A DNA stretch of 40,561 nucleotides, from assembly GCA_001067655.1 (NCBI GenBank), contig JUNU01000292.1, positions 1 through 40,561 of the forward strand, given 5' to 3'. Below the pieces are notes generated by a model. It searched no databases and had not been told where the DNA came from. It saw nothing but the letters and a program-made list of their open reading frames with translations. Source of the stretch: Neisseria lactamica (GTDB taxonomy: Bacteria; Pseudomonadota; Gammaproteobacteria; Burkholderiales; Neisseriaceae). Positions 21,978 to 30,552 of this stretch are shown in pieces (position 1 is the first letter of the stretch; each line of letters starts with the position of its first letter). Position numbers and translations under genes: made by a program.

Positions 21978-23398
21978 TGGCTGATGCTATCAGTTTTGAC
22001 ACTATTCCGGGCAGTATTCGCGTACCGGGGCAGTATATCGAATTTAATACGCGAAATGCGGTTCAGGGTTTGCCGCAAAACCCGCAAAAGGTTTTGATGC
22101 TTGCGCCGAAAACAGGTGGGACACAGCCCGAGCTGGAGCCGATTCAGCTTTTTAGCGACGCGCAAGCGGCTGATTTATTCGGCAAAGGCTCTCTTGCTCA
22201 TTTGATGGTCCGTCAGGCCTTCCGAAATAATCAGTATCTTGATTTGACAGTTATCGCTTTGGCAGATAACAGCGCGGGTGTGGCGGCTGAAGGCAGCATC
22301 GTCATCAGCGGTACGGCAACAGGGCCGGGAGCGGTAACTGTTTCCGTCGGTGGGCGTGATGTTAGCGTTTCCGCTGCCAAGGGCGAGACGGCTGTTGATG
22401 TGGCTACACGCCTGCGTGCCGCCATCGAAGCATCCGACCTGCCCGTTGTGCCAGTGCTGACCACGCCCGCATCAAACGGCAAGTTGACGCTGACCGTGAA
22501 GTACAAAGGCGAAGTAGGCAATGAGCTGGGTTTAAACTGCGACACAGGCAATACCGGCCTTACCTATCAAGTCAGTGCGTTTGCCAAAGGTGCAAAAAAT
22601 GCCGACATTGCCCCTGCGTTGACTAAAGTGGCAGGTAAACATTACCACATCATTTGTTCAGCTTTTTCCGATGACGCCAATGCCAAAGCCTTAAGCACCC
22701 ATATCGAACAGGTCTCAAATGCCATCGAACAACGTGGCTGCATCGGCGTATTGGGCTGGCGCGGCACGATTGCGACGGGTACGGCATACACCGCCAAACT
22801 CAACGACGGCCGCATTACCTGTGCTTGGTACAAAGGTGCTGCAGAGCCGAACGGCATGATTGCTGCGGGCTACGCGGCGGTGCTTGCCTTCGAGGAAGAC
22901 CCTGCCCGCCCCCTGAATACTTTGGAAATCAAAGGTCTGAACGTAACACCAGACGCGCAATGGCCGCTGTTTGCCGAGTGCAACAATGCGTTATACAACG
23001 GTTTGACACCGTTGGTAATCGTGAATAACAAAGTTCAAATCATGCGCGCCGTGTCAACGTACACCAAAAATCCTGCAAATGCCGACGATCCCGCCCTCTT
23101 GGATATCACGACGATTCGCACGCTGGACTATGTCCGCCGCTCAATCAAAGAGCGTATCGCGCTGCGTTTCCCTCGTGACAAGCTGTCCAACCGCACACCT
23201 CTCAAAGTCAAGAGCGAGATTCTTGACGTATTGATTAAGCTGGAGCAAGCGGAAATCATCGAAAACGTTGAAGCGAACAAAGGCAAACTCTTAATCGAGC
23301 GCAGCCAACAAGACGCCAGCCGCTTGAACGCGGTCATCCCATCGGATGTCGTCAACGGTCTGCATGTCTTTGCCGCCCGCGTAGATTTGATTTTATAA
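21977..23398 (+). CDS. L: Tail sheath protein L
   Basis: This 473-residue protein forms the contractile sheath. It begins ISFDTIPGSIRVPGQYIEF, typical of gpL sheaths, has a central insertion domain, and ends with the conserved region TTIRTLDYVRRSIKERIALRFPRDKL. AAAGGAG precedes the ATG, whose A is the last base of the upstream stop. A contractile tail places the phage among myoviruses. Confidence 0.95.
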   Translation: MADAISFDTIPGSIRVPGQYIEFNTRNAVQGLPQNPQKVLMLAPKTGGTQPELEPIQLFSDAQAADLFGKGSLAHLMVRQAFRNNQYLDLTVIALADNSAGVAAEGSIVISGTATGPGAVTVSVGGRDVSVSAAKGETAVDVATRLRAAIEASDLPVVPVLTTPASNGKLTLTVKYKGEVGNELGLNCDTGNTGLTYQVSAFAKGAKNADIAPALTKVAGKHYHIICSAFSDDANAKALSTHIEQVSNAIEQRGCIGVLGWRGTIATGTAYTAKLNDGRITCAWYKGAAEPNGMIAAGYAAVLAFEEDPARPLNTLEIKGLNVTPDAQWPLFAECNNALYNGLTPLVIVNNKVQIMRAVSTYTKNPANADDPALLDITTIRTLDYVRRSIKERIALRFPRDKLSNRTPLKVKSEILDVLIKLEQAEIIENVEANKGKLLIERSQQDASRLNAVIPSDVVNGLHVFAARVDLIL

Positions 23399-23402
23399 AC
23401 TG

Positions 23403-23429
23403 TTCAGACGGCCTTTAAGGTCGTCTGAA
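23403..23429. terminator. Inverted DUS pair between sheath and tube genes
   Basis: TTCAGACGGCCTT and AAGGTCGTCTGAA form a 13-pair stem (one G-U) with almost no loop. No T-run follows, so it is more likely a pause, RNA-stability element or simple uptake signal than an efficient terminator. Confidence 0.55.
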
Positions 23430-23447
23430 AAATTGAAAGGATAAAAC

Positions 23448-23825
23448 ATGAGCGACGCTACCTACGCAGGCGCGGTAATTATGGAGGTCAATGGCCGCGA
23501 CGTCGAAATCATCAGCATCAAACCGCAGACTACCACTGGACGCAAGCCCGTTAAGACCATGAACCGGCAAGGTCGTGTTTTGGGATACGCCGACGGCGTA
23601 ACCGAACACAAGCTCAGTCTGACTGCTGCCATTCCGATTGACGGTACCGAAATTGACTGGGATAACATCACTAAAGCCAAAATTACGATTTACCCCATCA
23701 ACGACGAAGGCAGACGCACGTCTTATTTGGACTGTTTTACCGTTGATACCAGCGAACAATACGAAGTCGACAACGAAGCCCGTATCGACATTGAGATGGT
23801 TGCGCTGCACAAAATTAAGGAGTAA
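23448..23825 (+). CDS. M: Tail tube protein M
   Basis: This 125-residue protein matches the Mu gpM tail tube family: YAGAVIMEVNGRDVEIISI, KTMNRQGRVLGYADG and the conserved YEVDNEARIDIEMVALHKIKE end. It stacks in rings inside the sheath. GAAAGGATAAAAC gives the ribosome site. It precedes the chaperone gene by three bases. Confidence 0.92.
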   Translation: MSDATYAGAVIMEVNGRDVEIISIKPQTTTGRKPVKTMNRQGRVLGYADGVTEHKLSLTAAIPIDGTEIDWDNITKAKITIYPINDEGRRTSYLDCFTVDTSEQYEVDNEARIDIEMVALHKIKE

Positions 23826-23828
23826 TGC

Positions 23829-24194
23829 GTGATTACCGTCAAACTGACCCACGGACTGACCTATCAGGATAAAACTGTTGCCGAAATCCGCCTCAAGCCC
23901 TTAAGTGTCGGTGGCGAGCTGGCGGCGTTTTCCCTGATCGACGATTTGCCTGAACTGCCCGGTGACGCCACAAAAGCCGAACTGCTGCAACGCGACGTCA
24001 TCGAGACGTTGACCTATTGGTCGCAGCAGATTGTCGCCGACAATATTCCGTCCGACATCATGACGGCGCAGTGGCTGATGGATAATCTGTCCAGTCAAGA
24101 CTATCATATTGTGATGGCGGCACAGGAGGACTTGCGCCTAAAACCGTCCGCCGCTACGGCGAGCCCCGACGCGCCGTCGGCGGCGGAGCAGTAA
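23829..24194 (+). CDS. Tail assembly chaperone (Mu gp41-like)
   Basis: This 121-residue protein is of the gp41 tail-assembly-chaperone type, helping polymerise the tube around the tape measure. It starts at GTG 23829, just after AAGGAGTAATGC. LTHGLTYQDKTVAEIRLKPLSVGGELAAF is characteristic, and the Ala/Pro-rich end is typical of the region where ribosomes shift frame. An overlapping reading frame in -1 continues for about 70 codons beyond the stop. Confidence 0.85.
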   Translation: MITVKLTHGLTYQDKTVAEIRLKPLSVGGELAAFSLIDDLPELPGDATKAELLQRDVIETLTYWSQQIVADNIPSDIMTAQWLMDNLSSQDYHIVMAAQEDLRLKPSAATASPDAPSAAEQ

Positions 24195-24403
24195 AACGCA
24201 GCTACCTGACGGCACACAAAAGCTACCGTCAGGCGGTCATCCTGATGGCAAAGGCGGGTATAGGCGCGGACGCGGTGCGTCAAATGTGTCACGCCGAGCT
24301 GGCGGCATGGTTTGAGGACATCCTGTCGAGTTTAGGTATCAAAACCCCGAAGGAAGAGGGAGTGATTGTGTCTAGGCGGCTTAAAAAGCCGGAAAGCAAG
24401 TAA
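24138..24403 (+). CDS. -1 frame extension of the tail assembly chaperone
   Basis: The -1 frame is open from 24086 to the TAA at 24401..24403. Beyond the chaperone stop it encodes KRSYLTAHKSYRQAVILMAKAG and continues through a helical, well-formed sequence to KPESK. It has no plausible start of its own (a lone ATG at 24245 is internal). A shift at CTAAAAC (24138..24144) or elsewhere between 24086 and 24191 would fuse the two, as in lambda G/GT and Mu gp41. The exact site is not certain. Confidence 0.65.
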
Positions 24404-24467
24404 AAGGTCGTCTGAAACGAGCTTCTGCCTGTACGGGCAGCGGCGGTTGAGTTTCAGACGACCTTTT
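24402..24467. terminator. Bidirectional DUS-pair terminator between chaperone and lipoprotein genes
   Basis: AAAAGGTCGTCTGAAAC (24402..24418) pairs with GTTTCAGACGACCTTTT (24451..24467). The 32-base loop has its own CTGCC/GGCAG stem. T-runs occur on both strands, which suits the convergent genes: the chaperone from the left and the lipoprotein from the right. Confidence 0.8.
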
Positions 24468-24477
24468 TATTTGACGG

Positions 24478-25077
24478 TTAGGGTTGTTTTCTACCGATTA
24501 TTGCAATGGTGTTTGTTTCTTTTTCAAAAACAACGCTGTATAAAATGCCATCGGCTGGGACATCTTTTTGCTCGGTTGCTCCTGTCTGATTGGATTCTTT
24601 GACAACGTCGGTTAAAGCTGTAAAAAGTTGTTTTCCTGTTTCTGATTCGCCCAATTTGTCTGTGGTAGATAAAGAAAGGACTGCCTGAATACTGTGTAAT
24701 CCATTTATGGCATTATTGACTAGATTTTGTCCTTCTCCGTCGGTTTTTAAAATGTAACCTACTGATATAGCTCTAATTTTTTGCTGCTCGTCCAATTTGA
24801 GCGCAATCGCTCCAAAATCCATTACCAAAGTAAGGTCATAACCGCAATCGGTCTTGACAATATTTTTATTATGGATTTTTGTTGAGACGTTCTGAGCTTT
24901 AAATGCTTGCTCCAAATTGATGAGATATTGTTCAACTGTGATGTCCATTGGGGCGGTACAATCAGCAGCCTGAATACTTTGGACAGGTTCTTCGGCTTGT
25001 GCCGTTTTTGATTGTTGGTTGCAGGCTGATAAAACAATTGAAACACAAATTGCGGCAATCAATTTTTTCATATTCAT
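24478..25077 (-). CDS. Lipoprotein, reverse-strand cargo gene in the tail operon
   Basis: This 199-residue protein has a lipoprotein signal (KKLIAAICVSIVLSAC, Cys19) followed by a Gln/Glu-rich linker and a soluble domain. Two cysteines (about 40 and 78) could form a disulphide. AAGGGAT precedes the ATG. It runs against the tail genes, has its own TATAAT and shared terminator, and is AT-rich compared with its neighbours, all signs of a moron expressed by the lysogen. No homologue is recognised; effects on the cell surface, such as superinfection exclusion, are possible. Confidence 0.75.
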   Translation of the reverse strand: MNMKKLIAAICVSIVLSACNQQSKTAQAEEPVQSIQAADCTAPMDITVEQYLINLEQAFKAQNVSTKIHNKNIVKTDCGYDLTLVMDFGAIALKLDEQQKIRAISVGYILKTDGEGQNLVNNAINGLHSIQAVLSLSTTDKLGESETGKQLFTALTDVVKESNQTGATEQKDVPADGILYSVVFEKETNTIAIIGRKQP

Positions 25078-25115
25078 AAAATATCCCTTTTAAATAAAAT
25101 GGTTATCATTCTGGT

Positions 25116-25121
25116 ATTATA
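25116..25121 (-). promoter_or_regulatory. -10 box for the lipoprotein gene
   Basis: On the minus strand this reads TATAAT, 39 bases upstream of the lipoprotein ATG. No good -35 hexamer is found at 16-18 bases. Between box and gene lies AATGATAACCATT, an imperfect palindrome that could bind a regulator. Confidence 0.5.
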
Positions 25122-25180
25122 ACGCAACAAACAAATAAAGCACGAAAACGGGGTTGAAGCCCATACCGCCCTCCCTTAAA

Positions 25181-25234
25181 CAGCCTTTAAACGATAATTG
25201 ACCTTGAGTTAATACGTTTAAAGGCTGCTTTTTT
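25181..25234 (+). terminator. Terminator-like hairpin abutting the tape measure start
   Basis: CAGCCTTTAAACG (25181..25193) pairs perfectly with CGTTTAAAGGCTG (25215..25227), followed by CTTTTTT and then directly the ATG at 25235. The only AAAGG that could act as ribosome site lies inside the stem. The element could stop readthrough and at the same time restrict translation of the next gene. Confidence 0.7.
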
Positions 25235-27406
25235 ATGGCAAACGGGAATATGAACCTGTCGTTGGTGTTAACCGCCCGAGATGACGGAGCGAGACGGCTA
25301 CTGGCTGATACTCAACGACAATTAGATCGCACCGCGAAATCGCGGGCGCAACTTGAACGGCAAAGCCACACTTATGCGTTGACCGGCATCCGCTCAGAAA
25401 AACAGATTCAACGTGAAATCATGCTGACACAGGCTGCGTTTAACCGTTTGGCGCGCAGCGGCAAGGCATCACAAAATGATTTGGCACGGGCGGCGGTCGC
25501 CACGCGTAACCGAATCCGCGAGCTGAACGCGGAACTGAAACAGGGCGCGGGATTTGCGGACAAGATGGGAAAAATCGGAAGATTCGGTGCAGCTGCGGTG
25601 GCTGGTGGCGCGGCAGCGTATACGGTGCTTAAGCCTGCTATGGACAACAGGAAGCAGCTTGATGAGAACATCAACCGCGTGTCCAGACAGGCATTTATTG
25701 AGGATAACAGTAAATCGGCAGCGTGGATTGCAACCGAAGGTGCGCAACAGATCAAGGATTTGGCACTTGAACTTGTCGAGAAAAATGGCGGGAACCACGA
25801 TAAGGCTTTGGATTTAATCAGCGGCATGATGACCACCGGTCTGAATTTTGCACAAACCAAGAATGAAGCGCAGGCGGCATATGCTTTTGCACTTGCCTCA
25901 GAAGGCAGTGGCGAGGATACGGCAAAACTGATTAAAACCCTGAAAGATGGCGGCATGAGCGGTAAAGACCTGCAACTCGGGCTTGAGCACGTCTTGCAAT
26001 CGGGTTTAGACGGCACTTTCGAGGTGCGGGATATGGTTCGGGAGCTGCCGAACCTGCTCCCTGCCGCGCAACAGGCAGGGATGAATGGTGTCGGCGGTTT
26101 GGACTACCTGCTCTCACTCTTACAATCGGCGTCGAATAAATCGGGCAGCCCTGCCGAAGCGGCGACTAATGTGCAAAATCTTTTGAGTAAAACTCTGTCG
26201 CCTGACACGATAGGTCGTCTGAAGAAGATGGCAAATCCGAATGACCCGAAGAAAGGTGTCGATTGGATAGGCTCGGTTGTGCAAGGCAAGCAAAACGGCG
26301 AAAACGCAGTGCAGGTGTTGTCCCGCCTTGCCGATGCCATGCTGGCAAAGGATAAGCAATACCAAGATTATCAGGCACGCGCGGCTGCAGGCGATAAGAC
26401 GGCGGCGGAGCAGGCAAATATGCTTAAGGGCGCGCTTTTAGCGCAACTGTTGCCTGATTTGCAGGCAAAACAAGGCTTGCTGGCGGCAACGGATATGACG
26501 CAAATCCGTGAATATATGGCTTCGTTAGCTGGCGTAACGTTGGATAACGGTAAAATTGCTAAGAACAACGAGGCGCGAATGTTGTCGGCAGCGGCGCAAC
26601 AAGAGCAACAGGAATCGCTGGCGATGTTGCGGGAAAGTCTGACGGGGACATTGGTGGATATGGAAACCTCGTTTAAAAAGCTGGCAGCGGAATACCCTAA
26701 TGCCACTCTAGCCCTGCAAGCCTTGACGAGGGCAGCAACAGCGGCGTCTGCCGCAATGTTATTAACCGCGGGTGGTGGTAAGGGTGGCGGCTTTCTGAAA
26801 GATGTAGGCAGTAAAGCGTTGGGATGGGGTAAGGCTGCGGCAGGCGGCGTGGCAGCGGGTGCCACAGCGGCAGGCGGTAAGTTGCTGTCATGGGGTAAAT
26901 CTGCCGGTAGCGGATTGATGAATAATCCTGCGTTGGTTAAACGGGCGGGATTGTTGGGCATGTTGCTGTATTCCGAGTCTTTGGGGGACGGCACATTGCC
27001 AAAAGGTTTGCGTGGTACCAAGACAACTCCTGAAATGATTAATCGCCTGAAAAACAACGGTATCCGATTTGAACCTGCGCCGAAGCGGGAACAGGCGCGG
27101 GGTGGTGTCCCTCAGTATTTGGCTGCTCCGTCAGCGCAGCCTACCGATAAGATGTTGTCTCCGTTGTTTTCAACGCAGACGGCGGCGTATCAGGCAGCCA
27201 TTCAGCAGCAGACGGCGGCGTATCAGGCTGCATTGGCGCAGGATACGGCTGCAGTTACAACAGGTTTGGCACAAGTGCAAAGTGCGATGGCGTCGGCAAG
27301 TCAGACCATCAATACCAACGTGAGCCTGAATATCGACGGACGTGTTATCGCGAATGAGGTATCTAGACAGCAAGTACAAATCTTCGGTCGGGGAGCAGGA
27401 CAATAA
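25235..27406 (+). CDS. Tail tape measure protein
   Basis: This 723-residue protein sets tail length. It has helical repeats at the N-terminus (LVLTARDDGARRLLADTQRQLDRT), a TP901-type core (about residues 150-430, with ALDLISGMMTTGLN and GLDGTFEVRDMVRELP), a glycine/alanine-rich hydrophobic stretch near 505-560, and Gln/Ala repeats (QTAAYQAA) near 650. The in-frame ATG at 25250 is an alternative start. A DUS at 26212..26223 is read in frame as GRLK. It shares the place and size of Mu gp42. Confidence 0.92.
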   Translation: MANGNMNLSLVLTARDDGARRLLADTQRQLDRTAKSRAQLERQSHTYALTGIRSEKQIQREIMLTQAAFNRLARSGKASQNDLARAAVATRNRIRELNAELKQGAGFADKMGKIGRFGAAAVAGGAAAYTVLKPAMDNRKQLDENINRVSRQAFIEDNSKSAAWIATEGAQQIKDLALELVEKNGGNHDKALDLISGMMTTGLNFAQTKNEAQAAYAFALASEGSGEDTAKLIKTLKDGGMSGKDLQLGLEHVLQSGLDGTFEVRDMVRELPNLLPAAQQAGMNGVGGLDYLLSLLQSASNKSGSPAEAATNVQNLLSKTLSPDTIGRLKKMANPNDPKKGVDWIGSVVQGKQNGENAVQVLSRLADAMLAKDKQYQDYQARAAAGDKTAAEQANMLKGALLAQLLPDLQAKQGLLAATDMTQIREYMASLAGVTLDNGKIAKNNEARMLSAAAQQEQQESLAMLRESLTGTLVDMETSFKKLAAEYPNATLALQALTRAATAASAAMLLTAGGGKGGGFLKDVGSKALGWGKAAAGGVAAGATAAGGKLLSWGKSAGSGLMNNPALVKRAGLLGMLLYSESLGDGTLPKGLRGTKTTPEMINRLKNNGIRFEPAPKREQARGGVPQYLAAPSAQPTDKMLSPLFSTQTAAYQAAIQQQTAAYQAALAQDTAAVTTGLAQVQSAMASASQTINTNVSLNIDGRVIANEVSRQQVQIFGRGAGQ

Positions 27407-28671
27407 TGTGGCACACCATCCTACAACCCGCGTCCTACAAGGGCGTGGGCTTTGAAATTGAGAATATGGACGAGCGCAACGGCAAGGCTCTCGCCGAACA
27501 CGCACGGCCTTTTGTAAACGGTATCGACCTCGAAGACATGGGGACGACTGGCCGTGAAGTGCAATTGAGCGCGGTCTTTTGGGGTAAAGGTTATGCAGGC
27601 CGTCTGAAATCCTTATTGGATAAGCTGGAAGAGCGTGGCGGTGGAGTTTTGGTACATCCCGTATGGGGACGAATGCAAAACATGATTGGGGCGAGTTGGA
27701 GCTACCGTCATGAGGCGGATTACTCGGATTTTGCCCGTTTGGATGTGACATTTCGTGAAGCAACTGAGGCACAGCCGATTTTCGTCTTTGAAAACAGTTT
27801 CCTGATGGGCGTTGAGCGGTTGATTGCGCAGATTGATACCTACCGTGCTGCAGGAGAGGGGTTTATCGACGCACTTACTGCCCAGGTGGCGGCGGGGCAG
27901 GCTCTGCGCGGCAGTGCTGCGGGTTTATGGAGTGTTGCATCGGGAGTGTTTGAAGCGGTTCGTTCGTTGTTTGATTTGGATTCAATTCGTTTTCCGTCGC
28001 GTGGCGGATATAGCCAAAAGGCTTTTAAAGCAGGGTTCCCGCGCCTCATTGCAGATGTATCCTCAATGACTACGGAGGGGCTGCGGCAGGCTGCTTATTT
28101 GGACAGGCAGGACAAAGGCGGTGCCGGTGCGCGGCAATGTTATGACGCGGCGGCGGCTCGGGCTGATACGGTGGCAACCTTAGTGGCTGATTTGGGCAAA
28201 GGTCGTCTGAAAGACAGCGTAAAGCGGCAAGTTGAGACGGTAGGTTTGATGGTTAGACTGATGTCAGATGCGGCTTTGACTGCTGTTGTGGCGGATTTGG
28301 TCGATGCTGACGGCGAGACGATGACTGCGCCCGAATTAATGCACATCAACCGTGATATGCGTTTGCGTTTTCAGACGACTTTGACGGTTCTGCGACAGGC
28401 AGACGGAGCAGGTATGGAGGATGCCGGTTACACGGTTATCGAGGCGGTGCGAGAAACTGCCGGTCGTCTGAATGCCATGATTGCCGCGGCAATCAATCAA
28501 AAACCTCCGCTCTTGGTGCGTCCTGCGCCCATAAATGGAACGATGCACCAAATCGCCCATGAATTTTACGGCGACTTAAATAGGGCTGATGAGCTGATAC
28601 GGCTTAACCCGCATATCGTTCATCCTGCCTTTGTGAAACGTGATACTTTGGTTAATTTGTATGCAAAATAG
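27406..28671 (+). CDS. N: DNA circularisation/tail protein N
   Basis: This 421-residue protein matches the Mu gpN family, annotated as DNA circularisation protein and acting in tail/baseplate assembly. The N-terminus (LQPASYKGVGFEIENMDERNG) and the LysM-like end (YGDLNRADELIRLNPHIVHPAFV) are typical. Two DUS copies (27597..27608 and 28200..28211) lie in frame as GRLK. Its start overlaps the tape measure stop. Confidence 0.92.
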   Translation: MWHTILQPASYKGVGFEIENMDERNGKALAEHARPFVNGIDLEDMGTTGREVQLSAVFWGKGYAGRLKSLLDKLEERGGGVLVHPVWGRMQNMIGASWSYRHEADYSDFARLDVTFREATEAQPIFVFENSFLMGVERLIAQIDTYRAAGEGFIDALTAQVAAGQALRGSAAGLWSVASGVFEAVRSLFDLDSIRFPSRGGYSQKAFKAGFPRLIADVSSMTTEGLRQAAYLDRQDKGGAGARQCYDAAAARADTVATLVADLGKGRLKDSVKRQVETVGLMVRLMSDAALTAVVADLVDADGETMTAPELMHINRDMRLRFQTTLTVLRQADGAGMEDAGYTVIEAVRETAGRLNAMIAAAINQKPPLLVRPAPINGTMHQIAHEFYGDLNRADELIRLNPHIVHPAFVKRDTLVNLYAK

Positions 28672-29836
28672 TTCTTATAACTACGAAATAACCGTCCGAG
28701 TTGCCGGGAAGGAACACCGGCATTGGGAAAGTTACGACATCGACGGTGACTTCCTTATTCCTGCCGACGGCTTTGAATTCATGGTCGGATTGCCTTACGG
28801 GGAATCTGAAATTCCCGATTTGTCAGGCGAGGCCTGCTCGGTTGTGATAAACGGGCAAACTGTCTTAACTGGCATTATCGACACGCAAATGCACGATAAA
28901 GAAAAAGGCCGCCGCAGTCTGCGCTTGTCCGGGCGTGACTTCGCGGGATTGTTGGTTGACTGCGCCGCCCCTCAGTTGAATGTTAAAGGCATGACGGTAT
29001 TGGCCGCTGCTCAAAAGCTGGTCGCGCCATGGTCACAAATAAAAAAAGTAGTGCTGAAAGCTGAGAAAAACCCGACCTTAGACAAAATAGACATCGAGCC
29101 GGGCGAGACGGTTTGGCAGGCTTTGACCCATATTGCCAACTCTGTGGGATTGCATCCTTGGATGGAACCGGACGGTACTTTAGTTGTCGGCGGGGCAGAT
29201 TATGCCAGCCCGCCTGTAGCTACACTTTGTTGGAGCAGGAACGATAAACGCCGAAATACCGAACGTGTCAGTATTGAGCGCAGTATTGAGAACAGGTTTT
29301 CCGAGGTTACTTTTTTAGGGCAATCCCATGCCAAGAAGGGCGATAGCGCGAAACATGACCTGAAATGGCAGTACAAAGATCCGACCATGACGTTGCACAG
29401 ACCAAAGACGGTGGTGGTATCTGACGCCGAAAACCTTGAAGCTCTTAAACGGCAGGCTAAAAAGCAGCTTGCCGACTGGCGGCTTGAAGGGTTTACCTTG
29501 ACGATAACGGTCGGCGGGCATACGACCGAGGACGGCACACTCTGGCAGCCGGGGCAGCGTGTCCACGTCATTGATGAAGAACACGGTATCGATGCTGTCT
29601 TTTATCTGATGGGGCGGCGGTTTATGCTCAACCGTATGGACGGGACGGCAACGGAATTGCGACTCAAGGAGGATGGTGTATGGGTGCCTGATGCTTATGC
29701 TACGAAATCCGAATCGGCGCGCAAGCGTTCAGGCAAGAAAAAAGGCGTTACCGACAAACAGAAACAAGCCCCGAAAACAGGCGCAAGAAACGGTAAAACA
29801 GGAAAACAGGCAACAGAAACGGCGGTATTTCAATGA
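28661..29836 (+). CDS. P: Baseplate hub protein P
   Basis: This 391-residue protein is the Mu gpP/gp44-type hub. Motifs include YDIDGDFLIPADGFEFMVG, the LSGRDFAGLLVDCAAP segment and GETVWQALTHIANSVGLHPW. It ends in a lysine-rich tail (KRSGKKKGVTDKQKQ). The ATG at 28661 lies inside the end of N, giving an 11-base overlap; the longer frame from 28640 is less likely. Confidence 0.92.
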   Translation: MQNSSYNYEITVRVAGKEHRHWESYDIDGDFLIPADGFEFMVGLPYGESEIPDLSGEACSVVINGQTVLTGIIDTQMHDKEKGRRSLRLSGRDFAGLLVDCAAPQLNVKGMTVLAAAQKLVAPWSQIKKVVLKAEKNPTLDKIDIEPGETVWQALTHIANSVGLHPWMEPDGTLVVGGADYASPPVATLCWSRNDKRRNTERVSIERSIENRFSEVTFLGQSHAKKGDSAKHDLKWQYKDPTMTLHRPKTVVVSDAENLEALKRQAKKQLADWRLEGFTLTITVGGHTTEDGTLWQPGQRVHVIDEEHGIDAVFYLMGRRFMLNRMDGTATELRLKEDGVWVPDAYATKSESARKRSGKKKGVTDKQKQAPKTGARNGKTGKQATETAVFQ

Positions 29837-30495
29837 GTTTGGTAAAAATGGCAAGAAAGACGGCGCAGGTGGTGCAGCAAATCGGCGATACTATGCGCGC
29901 GGCGTTTCGCGGGAAAATCACACTGGTGGTGTCGTCCGAGCCTATCCAGCGTGTACAGCTTAACGGATTGGCTGACGAAGTGCTGCAGGAGTTGGAGCAT
30001 TTGCAGGAGTTTGGTTTTGCCAGTAACCCGCCTGAAGGTTCGGAAGCAGTGGTCATTCCGTTGGGCGGCGATACGACCCACGGTGTGATTGTGGCCACAC
30101 AGCACGGCAGTTTCCGGATTAAGAATCTGAATCCGGGCGAAACGGCGATTTTCAGTCAGGACGGTGCGAAAATCGTGATTAAGCGCGGGAAAATCATTGA
30201 GGCTGACTGTGATGTGTTTAGGGTCAACTGTCAACGCTACGAGGTCAACGCATCGGCGGCGGCTGATTTTAAAACGCCTAAGCTGGAGACAAGCGCGATC
30301 TTGACGGCGCAGGGGCAGTTCAACGGCAACGGCGGGATGGCGGTCGAAGGCGGCAGCGGAGCACGGTTTAAAGGAAATATCGACCTTAAGGGAGACTTTG
30401 AGAGCACAGGTAAGGTTACCAATAACGGCAAAAACATCGGCTCAGACCACAAACACCGTGGCGACAGCAACGGCACGACATCCGAACCGCTTTAA
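29833..30495 (+). CDS. Baseplate spike protein (Mu gp45, V-like)
   Basis: This 220-residue protein forms the membrane-piercing spike below the tube. It has an N-terminal OB-type region (GKITLVVSSEPIQRVQLNGLADEV), then the gp45 domain with GGDTTHGVIVATQHG, and a repetitive beta-strand C-terminus ending HKHRGDSNGTTSEPL, where HxH could bind metal at the tip. It starts in an ATGA overlap with P. Confidence 0.9.
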   Translation: MSLVKMARKTAQVVQQIGDTMRAAFRGKITLVVSSEPIQRVQLNGLADEVLQELEHLQEFGFASNPPEGSEAVVIPLGGDTTHGVIVATQHGSFRIKNLNPGETAIFSQDGAKIVIKRGKIIEADCDVFRVNCQRYEVNASAAADFKTPKLETSAILTAQGQFNGNGGMAVEGGSGARFKGNIDLKGDFESTGKVTNNGKNIGSDHKHRGDSNGTTSEPL

Positions 30496-30510
30496 ATCTT
30501 TACGGCATTC

Positions 30511-30546
30511 AAAAGGTCGTCTGAAACATTTTCAGACGACCTTTTT
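30511..30546 (+). terminator. DUS-pair terminator between gp45 and gp46
   Basis: AAAGGTCGTCTGAAA (30512..30526) pairs with TTTCAGACGACCTTT (30530..30544) around CAT, with a T-run to 30546. It would end the transcript after the spike gene, and a promoter-like element follows at once. Confidence 0.85.
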
Positions 30547-30552
30547 GTTTAA

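Noticed and set aside
25098..25113. Fur box upstream of the lipoprotein gene
   Set aside because: AATGATAACCATT is only a short imperfect palindrome and matches too little of the 19-bp Fur consensus.
25151..25162. GGGGTTGAAGCC before the tape measure as a fourth late promoter element
   Set aside because: It only loosely resembles block 1, and the second and third blocks are absent at the expected spacing.
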